DNA of 64,000 bases from Oceanococcus sp041619555 (GTDB lineage: Bacteria > Pseudomonadota > Gammaproteobacteria > Nevskiales > Oceanococcaceae): positions 1 through 64,000 of the forward strand of contig JBFKDQ010000007.1 of NCBI GenBank assembly GCA_041619555.1. Direction: 5' to 3'. The notes beneath the pieces were generated by a model. That model was given only the letters and a program-made list of their open reading frames with translations, was not told the origin of the DNA and searched no databases. A program made the position numbers and the translations under genes. Shown piece by piece: positions 53,541-62,546 of the stretch; the stretch's first letter is position 1; every line of letters starts with the position of its first letter.

Positions 53541-54121
53541 TTCCCATCCTCCGCCGAACGCAACTGGGCGACGGCTTCGGCCGCCTCATCCGCCAGCAGC
53601 AATCCGTCCCCGCGCCCGCGCAGCAAGGCCCAGCCCGCTTCCAGCAGACGCAAGCCGAGCAGCGCGAAGCCCAGCGGCAGGGCCAGCGTCGGGATCCAGC
53701 GCGGCACAGGCAAGTCTTCGGCCTCGATCTGGATCAGATGCAGCAGCGCCACCGTATCCCAGCCGCCCTTGAACAGCAGCACCGCGTACAGCAGAGCCAA
53801 CAGCAGAGCCAGCCCCGCGCAGGCCTTGCGCAAGGGTGGCGGCAGCACCCGCAGCAACAGATCCACGCCGATATGGGCATGTACCCGCACGCCATAGGCG
53901 GCGCCGATGAGCACCAGCCAGGCAAACAGGAAAATGCTCAGCTCCAGCACCCAGACCCAGCCGGAATTGAACACATAGCGCGCCACCACCTGGGCGAAGG
54001 TGAGCAAGGTCATCGCCGCCAGCAGGGCCGCCAGCAGGCTTTCCTCCAGCCAGTTCAGTGCCCTGCCCAAGCGCGCCAGCAGCTTCACCGTGGGATCAAC
54101 CGTTGCACGCGGCGGCGGCAT
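53537..54121 (-). CDS. dctQ: TRAP transporter small membrane subunit (DctQ)
   Basis: A 194-residue protein with four membrane helices, typical of DctQ: VVARYVFNSGWVWVLELSIF and GAAYGVRVHAHIGVDLLL carry the conserved residues. It forms the membrane complex with DctM. Its start overlaps the end of DctP by 26 bases, and its stop overlaps the DctM start, so all three are tightly coupled. Confidence 0.92.
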   Translation of the reverse strand: MPPPRATVDPTVKLLARLGRALNWLEESLLAALLAAMTLLTFAQVVARYVFNSGWVWVLELSIFLFAWLVLIGAAYGVRVHAHIGVDLLLRVLPPPLRKACAGLALLLALLYAVLLFKGGWDTVALLHLIQIEAEDLPVPRWIPTLALPLGFALLGLRLLEAGWALLRGRGDGLLLADEAAEAVAQLRSAEDGK

Positions 54122-55097
54122 CGATCAGGCTGCCACCGATCTCCTCGCGGAACTGCGACCACACCGGCTGCATCTTCGCGCGCCAGGCCTGTTTCTCCTG
54201 CTTGCTCAGGGACAGAATCTCGGTCTTGCCCGAAGCCTGGATCGCCAGCCGCGCTTCCGAATTCTGCAGGTCGGCCAGGCGGTTGGCCTCGGCGGTGGCC
54301 TCATCCAGGGCCTCCTTCAGTCCGGCGCGGATGTCATAGGGCAGGCCTTTCCAGAAACGCAGGCTGGTGACCACCATGTAATCCAGCAGGCCATGATTGC
54401 TTTCGCTGATGGCGGGCTGCACTTCGTAAAATTTCTTCGAGTAGATGTTCGACCAGGTGTTCTCCTGACCATCGACGGTGCCCGCCTGCAGGGCCTGATA
54501 GACCTCGGTAAACGCCAGCTTCTGCGGATTGGCCTGCAAGGCCTCGAACTGGGCGCGCAGCACATCGGAACTCATGATGCGGAACTTCAGCCCCTGCGCA
54601 TCTTCCGGCCGCAGCAAGGGACGCGAGGCCGACAACTGCTTCATGCCGTTGTGCCAGTACGACAGGCCGAAAATTCCCTTGGACATCATCGAACGTAGCA
54701 TTTCCTGGCCGGCGGGACTTTGCTGAAAGCACTCCACCGCGCTCAGATCGTCAAACAGGAACGGCAGGTCATACAGCTGCAGCACATCGGTGAACTTGGA
54801 GAACTTGGACAGGGCCGGTGCCGCCAGTTGCACATCGCCCTTGAGCAGGGCCAGCAGCACATCGTTGTCGTTGTACAGCTGACCATTGGGAAAGATCTGC
54901 ACATCGACCTTGCCCGAAAGACGCGCCTCGGCCAGCTTTTCGAACAGCAGGGCGCCCTGACCTTTCGGCGTGTTCTCCGCCACCACGTGGGCAAACTTGA
55001 TCACGATGGGGCCCGCCAAGGCAGTGCTGCTGGCGCCGACCAGCAGAGCCGCGATCAGAGCCCGGCTTAAACACAGTAAGTTTCGCTTTTGCATCAT
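54096..55097 (-). CDS. dctP: TRAP transporter periplasmic solute-binding protein (DctP)
   Basis: A 333-residue protein with a signal peptide (cleaved near ALAG, residues 26-29). The binding-site motif LKFRIM contains the Arg that clamps a carboxylate ligand in this family, and AFTEVYQALQAGTVDGQENTW (residues about 205-225) is characteristic. It delivers an organic acid, probably a dicarboxylate-like or aromatic acid, to DctQM. The ATG shares a base with the stop of the porin gene (TGATG), linking outer- and inner-membrane uptake. Confidence 0.94.
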   Translation of the reverse strand: MMQKRNLLCLSRALIAALLVGASSTALAGPIVIKFAHVVAENTPKGQGALLFEKLAEARLSGKVDVQIFPNGQLYNDNDVLLALLKGDVQLAAPALSKFSKFTDVLQLYDLPFLFDDLSAVECFQQSPAGQEMLRSMMSKGIFGLSYWHNGMKQLSASRPLLRPEDAQGLKFRIMSSDVLRAQFEALQANPQKLAFTEVYQALQAGTVDGQENTWSNIYSKKFYEVQPAISESNHGLLDYMVVTSLRFWKGLPYDIRAGLKEALDEATAEANRLADLQNSEARLAIQASGKTEILSLSKQEKQAWRAKMQPVWSQFREEIGGSLIDAAAACNG

Positions 55098-56362
55098 CAG
55101 AATCCGTACTTGAAGGACACCTGGGGCCGCAGGTGATTGCCGAACTGGCCGTTCTGCAAATGGCGTTCGGCATACAGCAGTTCGAAGCCCATGGTGATGG
55201 CGGCGGCGGGCGCGTAGATCAGATTCGCCCGCACGCTGCGCACCGACTTGGTCAGCGTGGTGCCGGTCAGCGCCGGCTCGTTATCGATCAGCAAACCCGA
55301 CAGCGCCAGGGTGGAACGCCAGCGCGGTGCCCAGACATGGCGATAGGCCAGCAGACCATTGACCACCGGAATCGCTTCCAGGGTGCCGCGTTCGGTGGCC
55401 ACCGCATCGGCCGAGGTCGCAATCGCCAGATAGCGACCGATGCCTTCACCGCCGCTGAGCATGAATCGCAGATCATCTTTGTCGGCCAGTGGAATCTTGC
55501 CAGCCAGCGAAAGTCCATAACCAAACACCGTGTCATCGACCAGGCTCGCAGCCGGCTCAGCCTGTCCGGAGGGATGCTTATCCGCGACCAGATGACGGAC
55601 CATGCCGGCCAGACTGAGTTGGCCCCAGTCGCCCTGCCAATCACGGCGCAGATGCAGATCCGGCAGCACCGCATCGCCGGTGACCTCGCGTTTGCCACCG
55701 CCGAAACTCAGCAAGGACAGTTCATTGTTTTCCAGCGAGAAGGTGAACCCCGCCCGGCTGTAGCGCAACTGCGGCTGGCGACCGAAAATCAGGCCATCGG
55801 TCACCCCCAGGGAATCCAGACTTTCCGGATTCGCCGCATGATTGCGAAACACCGTCCACTCCTGCCCGATCAGCCAATGCCCATACCGCACGAAGGCGCG
55901 CCGCAGACGCGGACTGTAGGAATTCGAGACCACTTCATTGCCCTGCTCGCTGAGACGAAAATCGGCTTCCAGCCTCGCGCTGACCGCGATGCCATCGAGC
56001 GTGGCCTGGCTGGTCAGCCACACCCGCGTATCTTTGGCGTGCGCATCCAGGTGGGCGGCCGAACTTTCGGATGCCGTGCCCGTCGCCACCGGAATGCTAT
56101 TGGGACGGAAATAGTCCCGCCCCGAACTTGGCGTTGCGACATCTCCATCGCTGTAATAGCTGAAGATGCCATTGGCCTTGATATAGCCTCCGAATTCATT
56201 GCGCAGATTCTCAAGCCTCACCGGCGCTCGCAGGAACGGCTTGGGCGTGGCTTCCGGCAGGGCGATCACCTGCGCATAGGTGTCCGTCGCCAAGGCAGGG
56301 CTGCTGAGGCCCCAGATCACCGCCATCCCTGCAATCAGACCGGCTTGTTTGCTCGCTTGCAT
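55097..56362 (-). CDS. DcaP-like outer-membrane porin
   Basis: A 421-residue beta-barrel protein with a signal peptide (1-25, SPALA cleavage). After a short linker the barrel begins at GGYIKANGIFSYYSDGDV and ends with the Phe-terminated strand FKYGF, as required for BAM insertion. The layout matches DcaP, the dicarboxylate-selective porin of Acinetobacter. It is the first gene of the porin-DctP-DctQ-DctM operon, with AGGGGAAA as ribosome-binding site. It shares a 123-base divergent promoter region with the LuxR-type regulator. Confidence 0.88.
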   Translation of the reverse strand: MQASKQAGLIAGMAVIWGLSSPALATDTYAQVIALPEATPKPFLRAPVRLENLRNEFGGYIKANGIFSYYSDGDVATPSSGRDYFRPNSIPVATGTASESSAAHLDAHAKDTRVWLTSQATLDGIAVSARLEADFRLSEQGNEVVSNSYSPRLRRAFVRYGHWLIGQEWTVFRNHAANPESLDSLGVTDGLIFGRQPQLRYSRAGFTFSLENNELSLLSFGGGKREVTGDAVLPDLHLRRDWQGDWGQLSLAGMVRHLVADKHPSGQAEPAASLVDDTVFGYGLSLAGKIPLADKDDLRFMLSGGEGIGRYLAIATSADAVATERGTLEAIPVVNGLLAYRHVWAPRWRSTLALSGLLIDNEPALTGTTLTKSVRSVRANLIYAPAAAITMGFELLYAERHLQNGQFGNHLRPQVSFKYGF

Positions 56363-56485
56363 GTGTTTCCCCTGTTTGGATTCCCCATCCCGACGCCGGC
56401 TTTGCAGCGCGCCGTCACATGCGGCATTCTGAACCACACCCTGGCTGACGGCTATAACTCATTGTGACTAGATGGAATCCCGATC

Positions 56486-57139
56486 TTGCCTGAATTGAAC
56501 ATCCTCATTGCGGACGACCATCCGATGATTCGCAATGCGCTGCGCCTGACGGTGCAAGCCAGCTTCGCCCGGGCCAAGGTGGTCGAGGCCACCAATCAGA
56601 GTTCGCTGGAATCGGCCCTCGCGCAGCAGCCGCATCTGGACCTGATCCTGCTGGATCTATGCATCCCGGGGGCGCGCGGCTTCTCCTCCCTGCTGCAATT
56701 GCGAGCCAGCCGCCCCGATGTGCCGATCGTGGTCATTTCCGGCCACGATCAGCCGGAAAACATCCTCAAAGCGCGCCGTTTCGGCGCCCTGGGCTTCATT
56801 TCCAAGACCGCGCCGATGGACGACATGCAGTCAACCCTGCGTCAGGCCCTCGCCGGACAGACCTGCTTTCCACAGGTGGCCGCCGCGACCGATCCCGCTG
56901 ACCAGCACATCGCCCTGCGCTTGCGCGAACTCACGCCGCAGCAGATCCGGGTGCTGATGGGCCTGGCCGATGGCTTGCAGAACAAGCAGATCGCGCAGGA
57001 ACTGGGCCTGGCCGAAAACACGGTCAAGGTGCATGTCAGCGCGATCCTGCGCAAGCTGGACTTGCACAGCCGGACCCAGGCGGCGTTGATCGCGCAAAGT
57101 CTGGACGAAGCTTTCATCGAAGCTGGTCCGCTGGACTGA
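56486..57139 (+). CDS. LuxR/NarL-type response regulator
   Basis: A 217-residue protein: receiver domain (1-120) with Asp10/Asp11, phosphoacceptor Asp57 and Lys107, and a C-terminal LuxR helix-turn-helix (about 145-205; ELTPQQIRVLMGLADGLQNK begins it). The start is TTG at 56486; an in-frame stop lies just upstream, so no longer form exists. A TATAAC at 56453-56458 may be the -10 element. It diverges from the porin/TRAP operon and is followed by a hybrid histidine kinase, so it probably controls that uptake system. Confidence 0.93.
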   Translation: MPELNILIADDHPMIRNALRLTVQASFARAKVVEATNQSSLESALAQQPHLDLILLDLCIPGARGFSSLLQLRASRPDVPIVVISGHDQPENILKARRFGALGFISKTAPMDDMQSTLRQALAGQTCFPQVAAATDPADQHIALRLRELTPQQIRVLMGLADGLQNKQIAQELGLAENTVKVHVSAILRKLDLHSRTQAALIAQSLDEAFIEAGPLD

Positions 57140-57245
57140 CTCAGGCTCCATGCCTTCATGTTTCATTGTCCCCTTTCCGTAAAATCCCGCCATCAACGGC
57201 ACACAGTTCCGCCAGACCGCCGAGGGCAGGAGTGATCGCACCGTC

Positions 57246-59906
57246 TTGAAGCCAGTCACCCTCCAGCCCGCCCATGGCAAGCCTGGCCCACGCATGGGGC
57301 CGGGCATTTTCAGCAAGATGCTGCTCGGCTTTCTTCTGGTCGCGCTGATCCCGCTGAGCATTTTCTGGGGTCTGCAGCACCGGCAAATCGAGGCGGCGGA
57401 ACGCCTGCATGCAGAAACCAATCTGCAGATGATCTCCCAGCGCCTGATCCAGCAGGTTGATGACTGGACGACGATGAACCTGCGGGTCCTGCAGACGGCG
57501 GCCGGCATCCCGGACCTCACCTCCATGAATCCGCAACGCCAGCAGGTGGTGGTCGATACGGTGGCCCGCGCCCTGCCCTGGGCCTATCTGATCCATAGCC
57601 TCGATGCACACGGCATGAATGTGGTGCGCAGCGACGCCCAGGCGCCGCGCTCCTACGCCTTTCGTCGTTACTATCAGTCCGTGCGCGATGGCGCCGCCTT
57701 CGCCGCCGAGGTCCAGGTCGGCCTGACCTCTGGCCTGCCCGCCTTTCTGATGTCGGTCCCGATCCGTGATGATGCAGGCCAGTTTCTCGGCGTGCTGGCC
57801 GAAGCGGCGACACTGGATGAGGTGACCCAGGCCGTGTCCAATGTGCGTTTCGGCCAGACCGGCTTTGCCATGCTGGCCACGCCGGCCGGCCAGCTCATCG
57901 CCCACCCGCACGAAGAGCTGGGAAACCAGTTGCTGGATTACACCCACCACCCGGCATTCGTGGAGGCACAGAAGCCGGCAGGCGGCGTGTTCCGCTACCG
58001 TCAGCAGGGCCGCGAATACATGGCGGTCGCCGGCCGCACCGCCCTGGGCTGGCTGGCCATCGTGCAGCAGGAAGCCGATGAATCACTGGCCGGGGTCCGC
58101 GCCGCCAATCGGACCGGGCGGTCCCTGCTCATCATCACCGGTCTGATCGTGATCGCCCTGTCCCTGCTCGTCGCACGCGGCTTCTCCCGACCGATCAACC
58201 AGATCACCGAACTGGCCAGCGCCATCGCCCGCGGCGAATTGCGTAGTGTGGAGGACAGCCAGCGTCGCGATCAGATCGGCGACATGCAAAGGGCCATTGC
58301 GGCGATGACCGCAAGCCTGCGGCAGTCAATCCATGAGATCGAACTCAATCGCTCGCTGCTGCACGCCTCGCTGGAAAACCTGCCTCAGGGTGTCAGCGTC
58401 ATCGATTCAGACCTGCGTCTGCTGGCCTGGAACCGCCCCTACCAGCAGCTTTTCGGTTACCCCGAGGAATTGATGAAAACCGGCACGCCGGTGGCGGACC
58501 TGCTGCACTGGAATGCAGCGCAGGGACTGCTGGACGCCGCTGCCGTCGCCCGCCGGCTCGACAATTTGCGCAAGGGCAGCGCCTACAGCCATGAGCGCGA
58601 TCTGCCGGATGGCAGAACCCTGCAGATCCGCGGCAATCCGATTTCGGACGCCGCCTACCTCACCACCTACAGCGATGTCACGGCATACAAGACCACGGAA
58701 CGCCGGCTGCGAGCACTGACCGACACACTGGAGCGCCGGGTGCATGAGCGCACCGCCGCACTGGAGCAGGCCAGTGCCGAAGCGCGCCGTGCGAATCTGG
58801 CCAAGAGCCGGTTTCTCGCCGCGGCGATCCACGACCTCAAGCAACCCATTTCCGCCACCCGCATGTATGTCTCGCTCCTGCACCAGCAATTGCAGGATCC
58901 GGCCTGCCGCGAGCTGGCCACCGGCGCGGATTCCGCCCTGCACTCCATTGAAGGCGTGTTTGCCGGCCTGATGGATCTTGCCCGTTTCGAATCCGGCCGT
59001 CTCAAACCCCGCATCGAGGCCATCGAACTGCGGGCAATGTTTGAAACCCTGCAGCGCGAATTCGGCCCTCTGGCCCGCCAGCGTGGCCTGAAACTGCGTT
59101 TCGCCAGAACCTCCGCCTGGGTGCGCAGCGACCCCACCCTGCTCTATCGCATCGTGCAGAACCTGATCTCCAATGCGCTGAGGTACACCGCGCATGGCGG
59201 CGTGCTGGTCGGGATCCGGCCGCTGGCGGCGGGACCGGGCCAGCTCAGAATCGAGGTCTGGGATACCGGCCCAGGCATTCCAACGCACCGCCAGGAAGAA
59301 ATTTTCGAGGAGTTTCGCCGCCTGGACACGCCCAGCGTGCACGACGAACAGGGCACCGGACTTGGCCTGGCCATCGTCAGGAATATCGCGCTGGCGCTGC
59401 AACACCGGGTCAGCGTACGCAGCCGGCCGGATCACGGCAGCGTGTTTGCCCTCGACCTGCCTCTCCATGCGGCCGGCGCATCAGCGCAAGCGACCGCCGC
59501 CATCGCACCGGCGCCAGACCTGGTCGGCTGTTTTTCCGGCTTGCGCGTCTGGTGCGTGGATGACCATCCGCAGGTGCGCCGGAGCACCGTTGCCGCGCTG
59601 AACGCCTGGGCATGCGAGGTGCGGGACTTCGCCGATGCCGCAGATCTGCGCGCCGCGGCCGCGCAGGACCGGCCGCCTGAACTTCTGCTGATGGATTTCC
59701 GCATCGGCGATGACAATGGCCTGCAACTGCTGTACGAACTCGACCGTCTCTGGCAGCGCAGGGTCCCCGCCCTGATCATCACCGGCGAGCCGCCCGACAG
59801 CCTGCCGACGCAGGACCGGGCTCCCATCCTGTTCAAACCGCTGGATGCCGACGCCCTGCACCAGGCCATCAGCGCAAGACTCGAGGATGCAGGCCTGCGC
59901 GGCTGA
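57246..59906 (+). CDS. Hybrid sensor histidine kinase (Cache-HAMP-PAS-HisKA-HATPase-REC)
   Basis: About 886 residues. A membrane helix (24-42), a periplasmic double-Cache-type sensor (45-285), a second helix (292-312), HAMP, PAS (370-480), a coiled coil, HisKA with His529 (AAIHDLKQP), HATPase (NLISNALRY, DTGPGIP, GTGLGLA) and a C-terminal receiver with Asp817. Cache sensors often bind carboxylates, matching the neighbouring TRAP system. The TTG at 57246 is used; ATG at 57294 would shorten it by 16 residues. Phosphotransfer to the LuxR-type regulator is inferred. Confidence 0.92.
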   Translation: MKPVTLQPAHGKPGPRMGPGIFSKMLLGFLLVALIPLSIFWGLQHRQIEAAERLHAETNLQMISQRLIQQVDDWTTMNLRVLQTAAGIPDLTSMNPQRQQVVVDTVARALPWAYLIHSLDAHGMNVVRSDAQAPRSYAFRRYYQSVRDGAAFAAEVQVGLTSGLPAFLMSVPIRDDAGQFLGVLAEAATLDEVTQAVSNVRFGQTGFAMLATPAGQLIAHPHEELGNQLLDYTHHPAFVEAQKPAGGVFRYRQQGREYMAVAGRTALGWLAIVQQEADESLAGVRAANRTGRSLLIITGLIVIALSLLVARGFSRPINQITELASAIARGELRSVEDSQRRDQIGDMQRAIAAMTASLRQSIHEIELNRSLLHASLENLPQGVSVIDSDLRLLAWNRPYQQLFGYPEELMKTGTPVADLLHWNAAQGLLDAAAVARRLDNLRKGSAYSHERDLPDGRTLQIRGNPISDAAYLTTYSDVTAYKTTERRLRALTDTLERRVHERTAALEQASAEARRANLAKSRFLAAAIHDLKQPISATRMYVSLLHQQLQDPACRELATGADSALHSIEGVFAGLMDLARFESGRLKPRIEAIELRAMFETLQREFGPLARQRGLKLRFARTSAWVRSDPTLLYRIVQNLISNALRYTAHGGVLVGIRPLAAGPGQLRIEVWDTGPGIPTHRQEEIFEEFRRLDTPSVHDEQGTGLGLAIVRNIALALQHRVSVRSRPDHGSVFALDLPLHAAGASAQATAAIAPAPDLVGCFSGLRVWCVDDHPQVRRSTVAALNAWACEVRDFADAADLRAAAAQDRPPELLLMDFRIGDDNGLQLLYELDRLWQRRVPALIITGEPPDSLPTQDRAPILFKPLDADALHQAISARLEDAGLRG

Positions 59907-59991
59907 AGTGCCTGGTTCCGACCTGATTCCGACTTGGTTCCGCCGGCCGTCTGGGGGAGAATCCAAACGACTCCGCAAAACTTCGCGCCCC

Positions 59992-60459
59992 ATGACAACC
60001 CCAGACTTCAGCACCGCCCTGTCTTCACCTACCCATTGGCTGGTGGTCGTCGTGACGCTGGTGATGGTGGCCTGCTGCATCGGCCTGCACTACGAAGTCC
60101 TGGACCGGCTGAACAATCGCATGCCGCGCTGGCGCCTGCTGGCCCACCGTCGCGTGCTGGCGCTGATGTTCGTGATCTTTGCCGTCCATGTGGTGGAGAT
60201 CTGGATCTTCGGTCTCGGCCTGCACCTCATCATCCAGCAATCCGGCGCCGGCAGCCTGATTGGCGCCAGCGACCCCAAGCTGCTGGATGCGGTCTACCTC
60301 TCGGCCACGTCCTACAGCACCCTGGGTTATGGCGATCTGGCGCCGCTGGGGCCGATCCGCTTCGTGCTCGGCACCGAAGCCCTGCTGGGCCTGCTGCTGA
60401 TCACCTGGTCCGCCTCTTTCACCTATCTGGAGATGGACCGCTACTGGCGCAGTCGCTGA
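59992..60459 (+). CDS. Two-helix potassium channel (Ion_trans_2)
   Basis: A 155-residue membrane protein. Helices are at about 15-35, 52-75 and 120-140. The selectivity filter TLGYGD (110-115) between the last two marks a K+ channel of the two-helix type. No cytoplasmic regulatory domain follows. It starts 85 bases after the hybrid kinase on the same strand and is convergent with the IpdF-like gene. Whether it relates to the sensor system is unclear. Confidence 0.9.
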   Translation: MTTPDFSTALSSPTHWLVVVVTLVMVACCIGLHYEVLDRLNNRMPRWRLLAHRRVLALMFVIFAVHVVEIWIFGLGLHLIIQQSGAGSLIGASDPKLLDAVYLSATSYSTLGYGDLAPLGPIRFVLGTEALLGLLLITWSASFTYLEMDRYWRSR

Positions 60460-60504
60460 TTCTCGCCCAGCGTTGATTCTCGGCAAGCGGCGATCTAATC
60501 CAGT

Positions 60505-61293
60505 TCAGGCCCGCTGGCTGGAGACCGAAACGATTTCACCGACCATGTAGGAGGTGTAGTCGGAGGCCAGCATCATCATGATATTGGCCACCTCCCACAC
60601 TTCCGCCGCGCGGCCGAAGGCCTCCCGGCTCGCCAGGCTTTCCAGAAGCTCGGCCGGGGCGGTCTTCTTGAGAAATTCATGCAAGGCGATGGAAGGCGCC
60701 ACGGCATTGATGCGGACCCCATGTTCCGCCGCTTCCAGCGCGGCGCAGCGCGTCAGCGCCATCACGCCGGCCTTGGCCGCGGCATAATGGGCCTGCTCCT
60801 TCTGCGCGCGCCAGCCCAGCACCGAGGCATTGTTGATGATGACCCCGGCGCCGCGCGGCTGCATCTTTTTCAGCATCGCGCGGACCATCCGAAAAGTGCC
60901 GGTGAGGGAGACATCCAGCACCATATTCCATTCCTGATCGCTCATTTCAACAAGGCTCTTGCTGCCACCCAGGCCGGCGTTGTTGATGAGGATGTCGACC
61001 CCGCCACAGAATTCCTCCGCCCGATCGACCAGACGCTGCACATCATCCTCGCTGGTGACATTCGCCAGTTCGCCATGCACCTTCACCTCCGGATGGGCGG
61101 TGCGCAGCTTCTCCACGGCCTCCGCCAGCCGGCGCTCATGGATATCCGAAATCACGATGGCGCGCGCCCCCTCCTCGGCCGAACGCAGGGCTGCGGAAAA
61201 ACCGATTCCGCCACCGGCGGCCGCCGTGATCAGAACGGATTTTCCGGCGAGCAGATTGTGGCCAGCGACGTAGGCGGGAACGGCTTGTGACAT
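60505..61293 (-). CDS. IpdF-like short-chain dehydrogenase (steroid C/D-ring pathway)
   Basis: A 262-residue SDR. Cofactor motif TAAAGGGIG (23-31), NNAG (104-107), catalytic Ser157, Tyr170 and Lys174. Stretches such as NNASVLGWRAQ (154-164), HYAAAKAGVMALTR and EAFGRAAEVWEVA closely resemble what I remember of mycobacterial IpdF (Rv3559c), which acts on a hydroxyl group of HIP-CoA intermediates derived from steroid rings C and D. The two acyl-CoA dehydrogenase genes upstream on the same strand parallel the fadE30-ipdF arrangement. The assignment rests on recollection of the family. Confidence 0.85.
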   Translation of the reverse strand: MSQAVPAYVAGHNLLAGKSVLITAAAGGGIGFSAALRSAEEGARAIVISDIHERRLAEAVEKLRTAHPEVKVHGELANVTSEDDVQRLVDRAEEFCGGVDILINNAGLGGSKSLVEMSDQEWNMVLDVSLTGTFRMVRAMLKKMQPRGAGVIINNASVLGWRAQKEQAHYAAAKAGVMALTRCAALEAAEHGVRINAVAPSIALHEFLKKTAPAELLESLASREAFGRAAEVWEVANIMMMLASDYTSYMVGEIVSVSSQRA

Positions 61294-61357
61294 GGATTCA
61301 TCCTGAATGATTGGGCGCCGCAAGAGCGCGGCTTGAAAACTTCCCCGCGAGCCGGAA

Positions 61358-62542
61358 CTAGCCGCGGGCCTCGCGTGGCAATCCCAGACCGCGTTCGGCA
61401 ATCTGGTTCAACTGAATTTCATTGGTGCCGCCATAGATCGTGTCGGCGCGGGAGAAGAAGAACACCTGCTGCAGACGCAGCACATCGAAATCCTCGGCCG
61501 GCGCATCTCCTTCCGGCCCCAGCACATCCATCGCCAGCTCGCCCAGATCTCGGTGCCAGTTGGACCAGACATACTTGTAGCTCAACGCCTCGCGCCCCAG
61601 GCTCATGCCTTGACCGTCGCCAGAGAGCATGCGCAGCGCGTTGTAGCGCAGGACTCTAAGCCCGCCCCAGGCGCGCGCGATGCGATTGCGGATCAGCGGA
61701 TCACGTGCCCTGCCATTCGCCTTGGCCGCCTTGATTACCAGTTCAAGCTCATGCGCGAAGTGCATCTGCTGGCCCAGCGTCGAGACGCCGCGCTCCACCG
61801 CAAGCAGCCCCATCGCAACCTTCCAGCCCTCACCGGGCGCGCCCACCACATCGGCGGCCTGAGCCACCGCCGCATCAAAAAAAACCTCATTGAACTCGCA
61901 ACTGCCGGACAGCTGTCGAATCGGCCGGATTTCGATGCCGGGCTGATCCAGTGGCAACAGCAGGAAACTCAGGCCATGCCGGCCTTTCGAGGCCGGATCG
62001 CTGCGCGCGATGACGAAAATCCAGTCCGCCTCATGCGCCAGAGAGGTCCAGACCTTCTGCCCCTTGACCCGCCAGCTGCCATCGGACTCCTGCCAGCACT
62101 TCGTCTGCACATTGGCCAGATCCGAGCCTGCCGCGGGCTCGGAATAACCCTGCGCCCAGAACACCTTGCCCTGCAGGATGCCAGGCAGAAAACGTTGCTT
62201 CTGATCCTCGCTGCCATAGGCCATCAGGGTCGGCCCCAACAGACCCTCGCCGATATGGCCCAGATGCCCAGGCCCACCGGCACGGGCATATTCCTCATGG
62301 AAGATCACCTGCTGTTCGATCGACAGCCCGCGTCCGCCGTATTCCTGCGGCCAGCCGACACAGGTCCAGCCACCAGCCGCCAGCTCCTGTTCCCAGGCGC
62401 GGCGCAATTCAGGGTAGGTATCTTCATCGCCCGGGCCGCCGCGGTGCCGGAGCACCGCGAAACGGCCACTGAGATGCTGCCGCATCCAGGCGGCAATTTC
62501 GGCGCGAAATTCTTCGTCTGCGGGACTGGGATTCAGATTCAT
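61358..62542 (-). CDS. Acyl-CoA dehydrogenase, catalytic subunit candidate
   Basis: A 394-residue acyl-CoA dehydrogenase (N-terminal helical, middle beta, C-terminal helical domains). FAD-binding motifs include QGYSEPAAGSD (131-141) and KVWTSLAH (163-170). At the MCAD Glu376 position it has Gly (YGGTNEIQ), but Glu250 in LLAVERG matches the alternative catalytic base seen in isovaleryl-CoA dehydrogenase and FadE29. So it should be active. It resembles FadE30-type enzymes of steroid catabolism. It begins four bases after the stop of the second dehydrogenase, suggesting a complex. Confidence 0.92.
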   Translation of the reverse strand: MNLNPSPADEEFRAEIAAWMRQHLSGRFAVLRHRGGPGDEDTYPELRRAWEQELAAGGWTCVGWPQEYGGRGLSIEQQVIFHEEYARAGGPGHLGHIGEGLLGPTLMAYGSEDQKQRFLPGILQGKVFWAQGYSEPAAGSDLANVQTKCWQESDGSWRVKGQKVWTSLAHEADWIFVIARSDPASKGRHGLSFLLLPLDQPGIEIRPIRQLSGSCEFNEVFFDAAVAQAADVVGAPGEGWKVAMGLLAVERGVSTLGQQMHFAHELELVIKAAKANGRARDPLIRNRIARAWGGLRVLRYNALRMLSGDGQGMSLGREALSYKYVWSNWHRDLGELAMDVLGPEGDAPAEDFDVLRLQQVFFFSRADTIYGGTNEIQLNQIAERGLGLPREARG

Positions 62543-62546
62543 CGGA

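Noticed and set aside
52371..53897. 508-codon plus-strand frame opposite DctM/DctQ
   Set aside because: Antisense of helices gives His/Gln/Arg-rich sequence; DctM and DctQ are unambiguous.
56363..56485. Sigma-54 promoter for the porin/TRAP operon
   Set aside because: TGGTTCAGAATGCCGC resembles -24/-12 but the GG-GC spacing is wrong and the neighbouring regulator is LuxR-type, not sigma-54-dependent.
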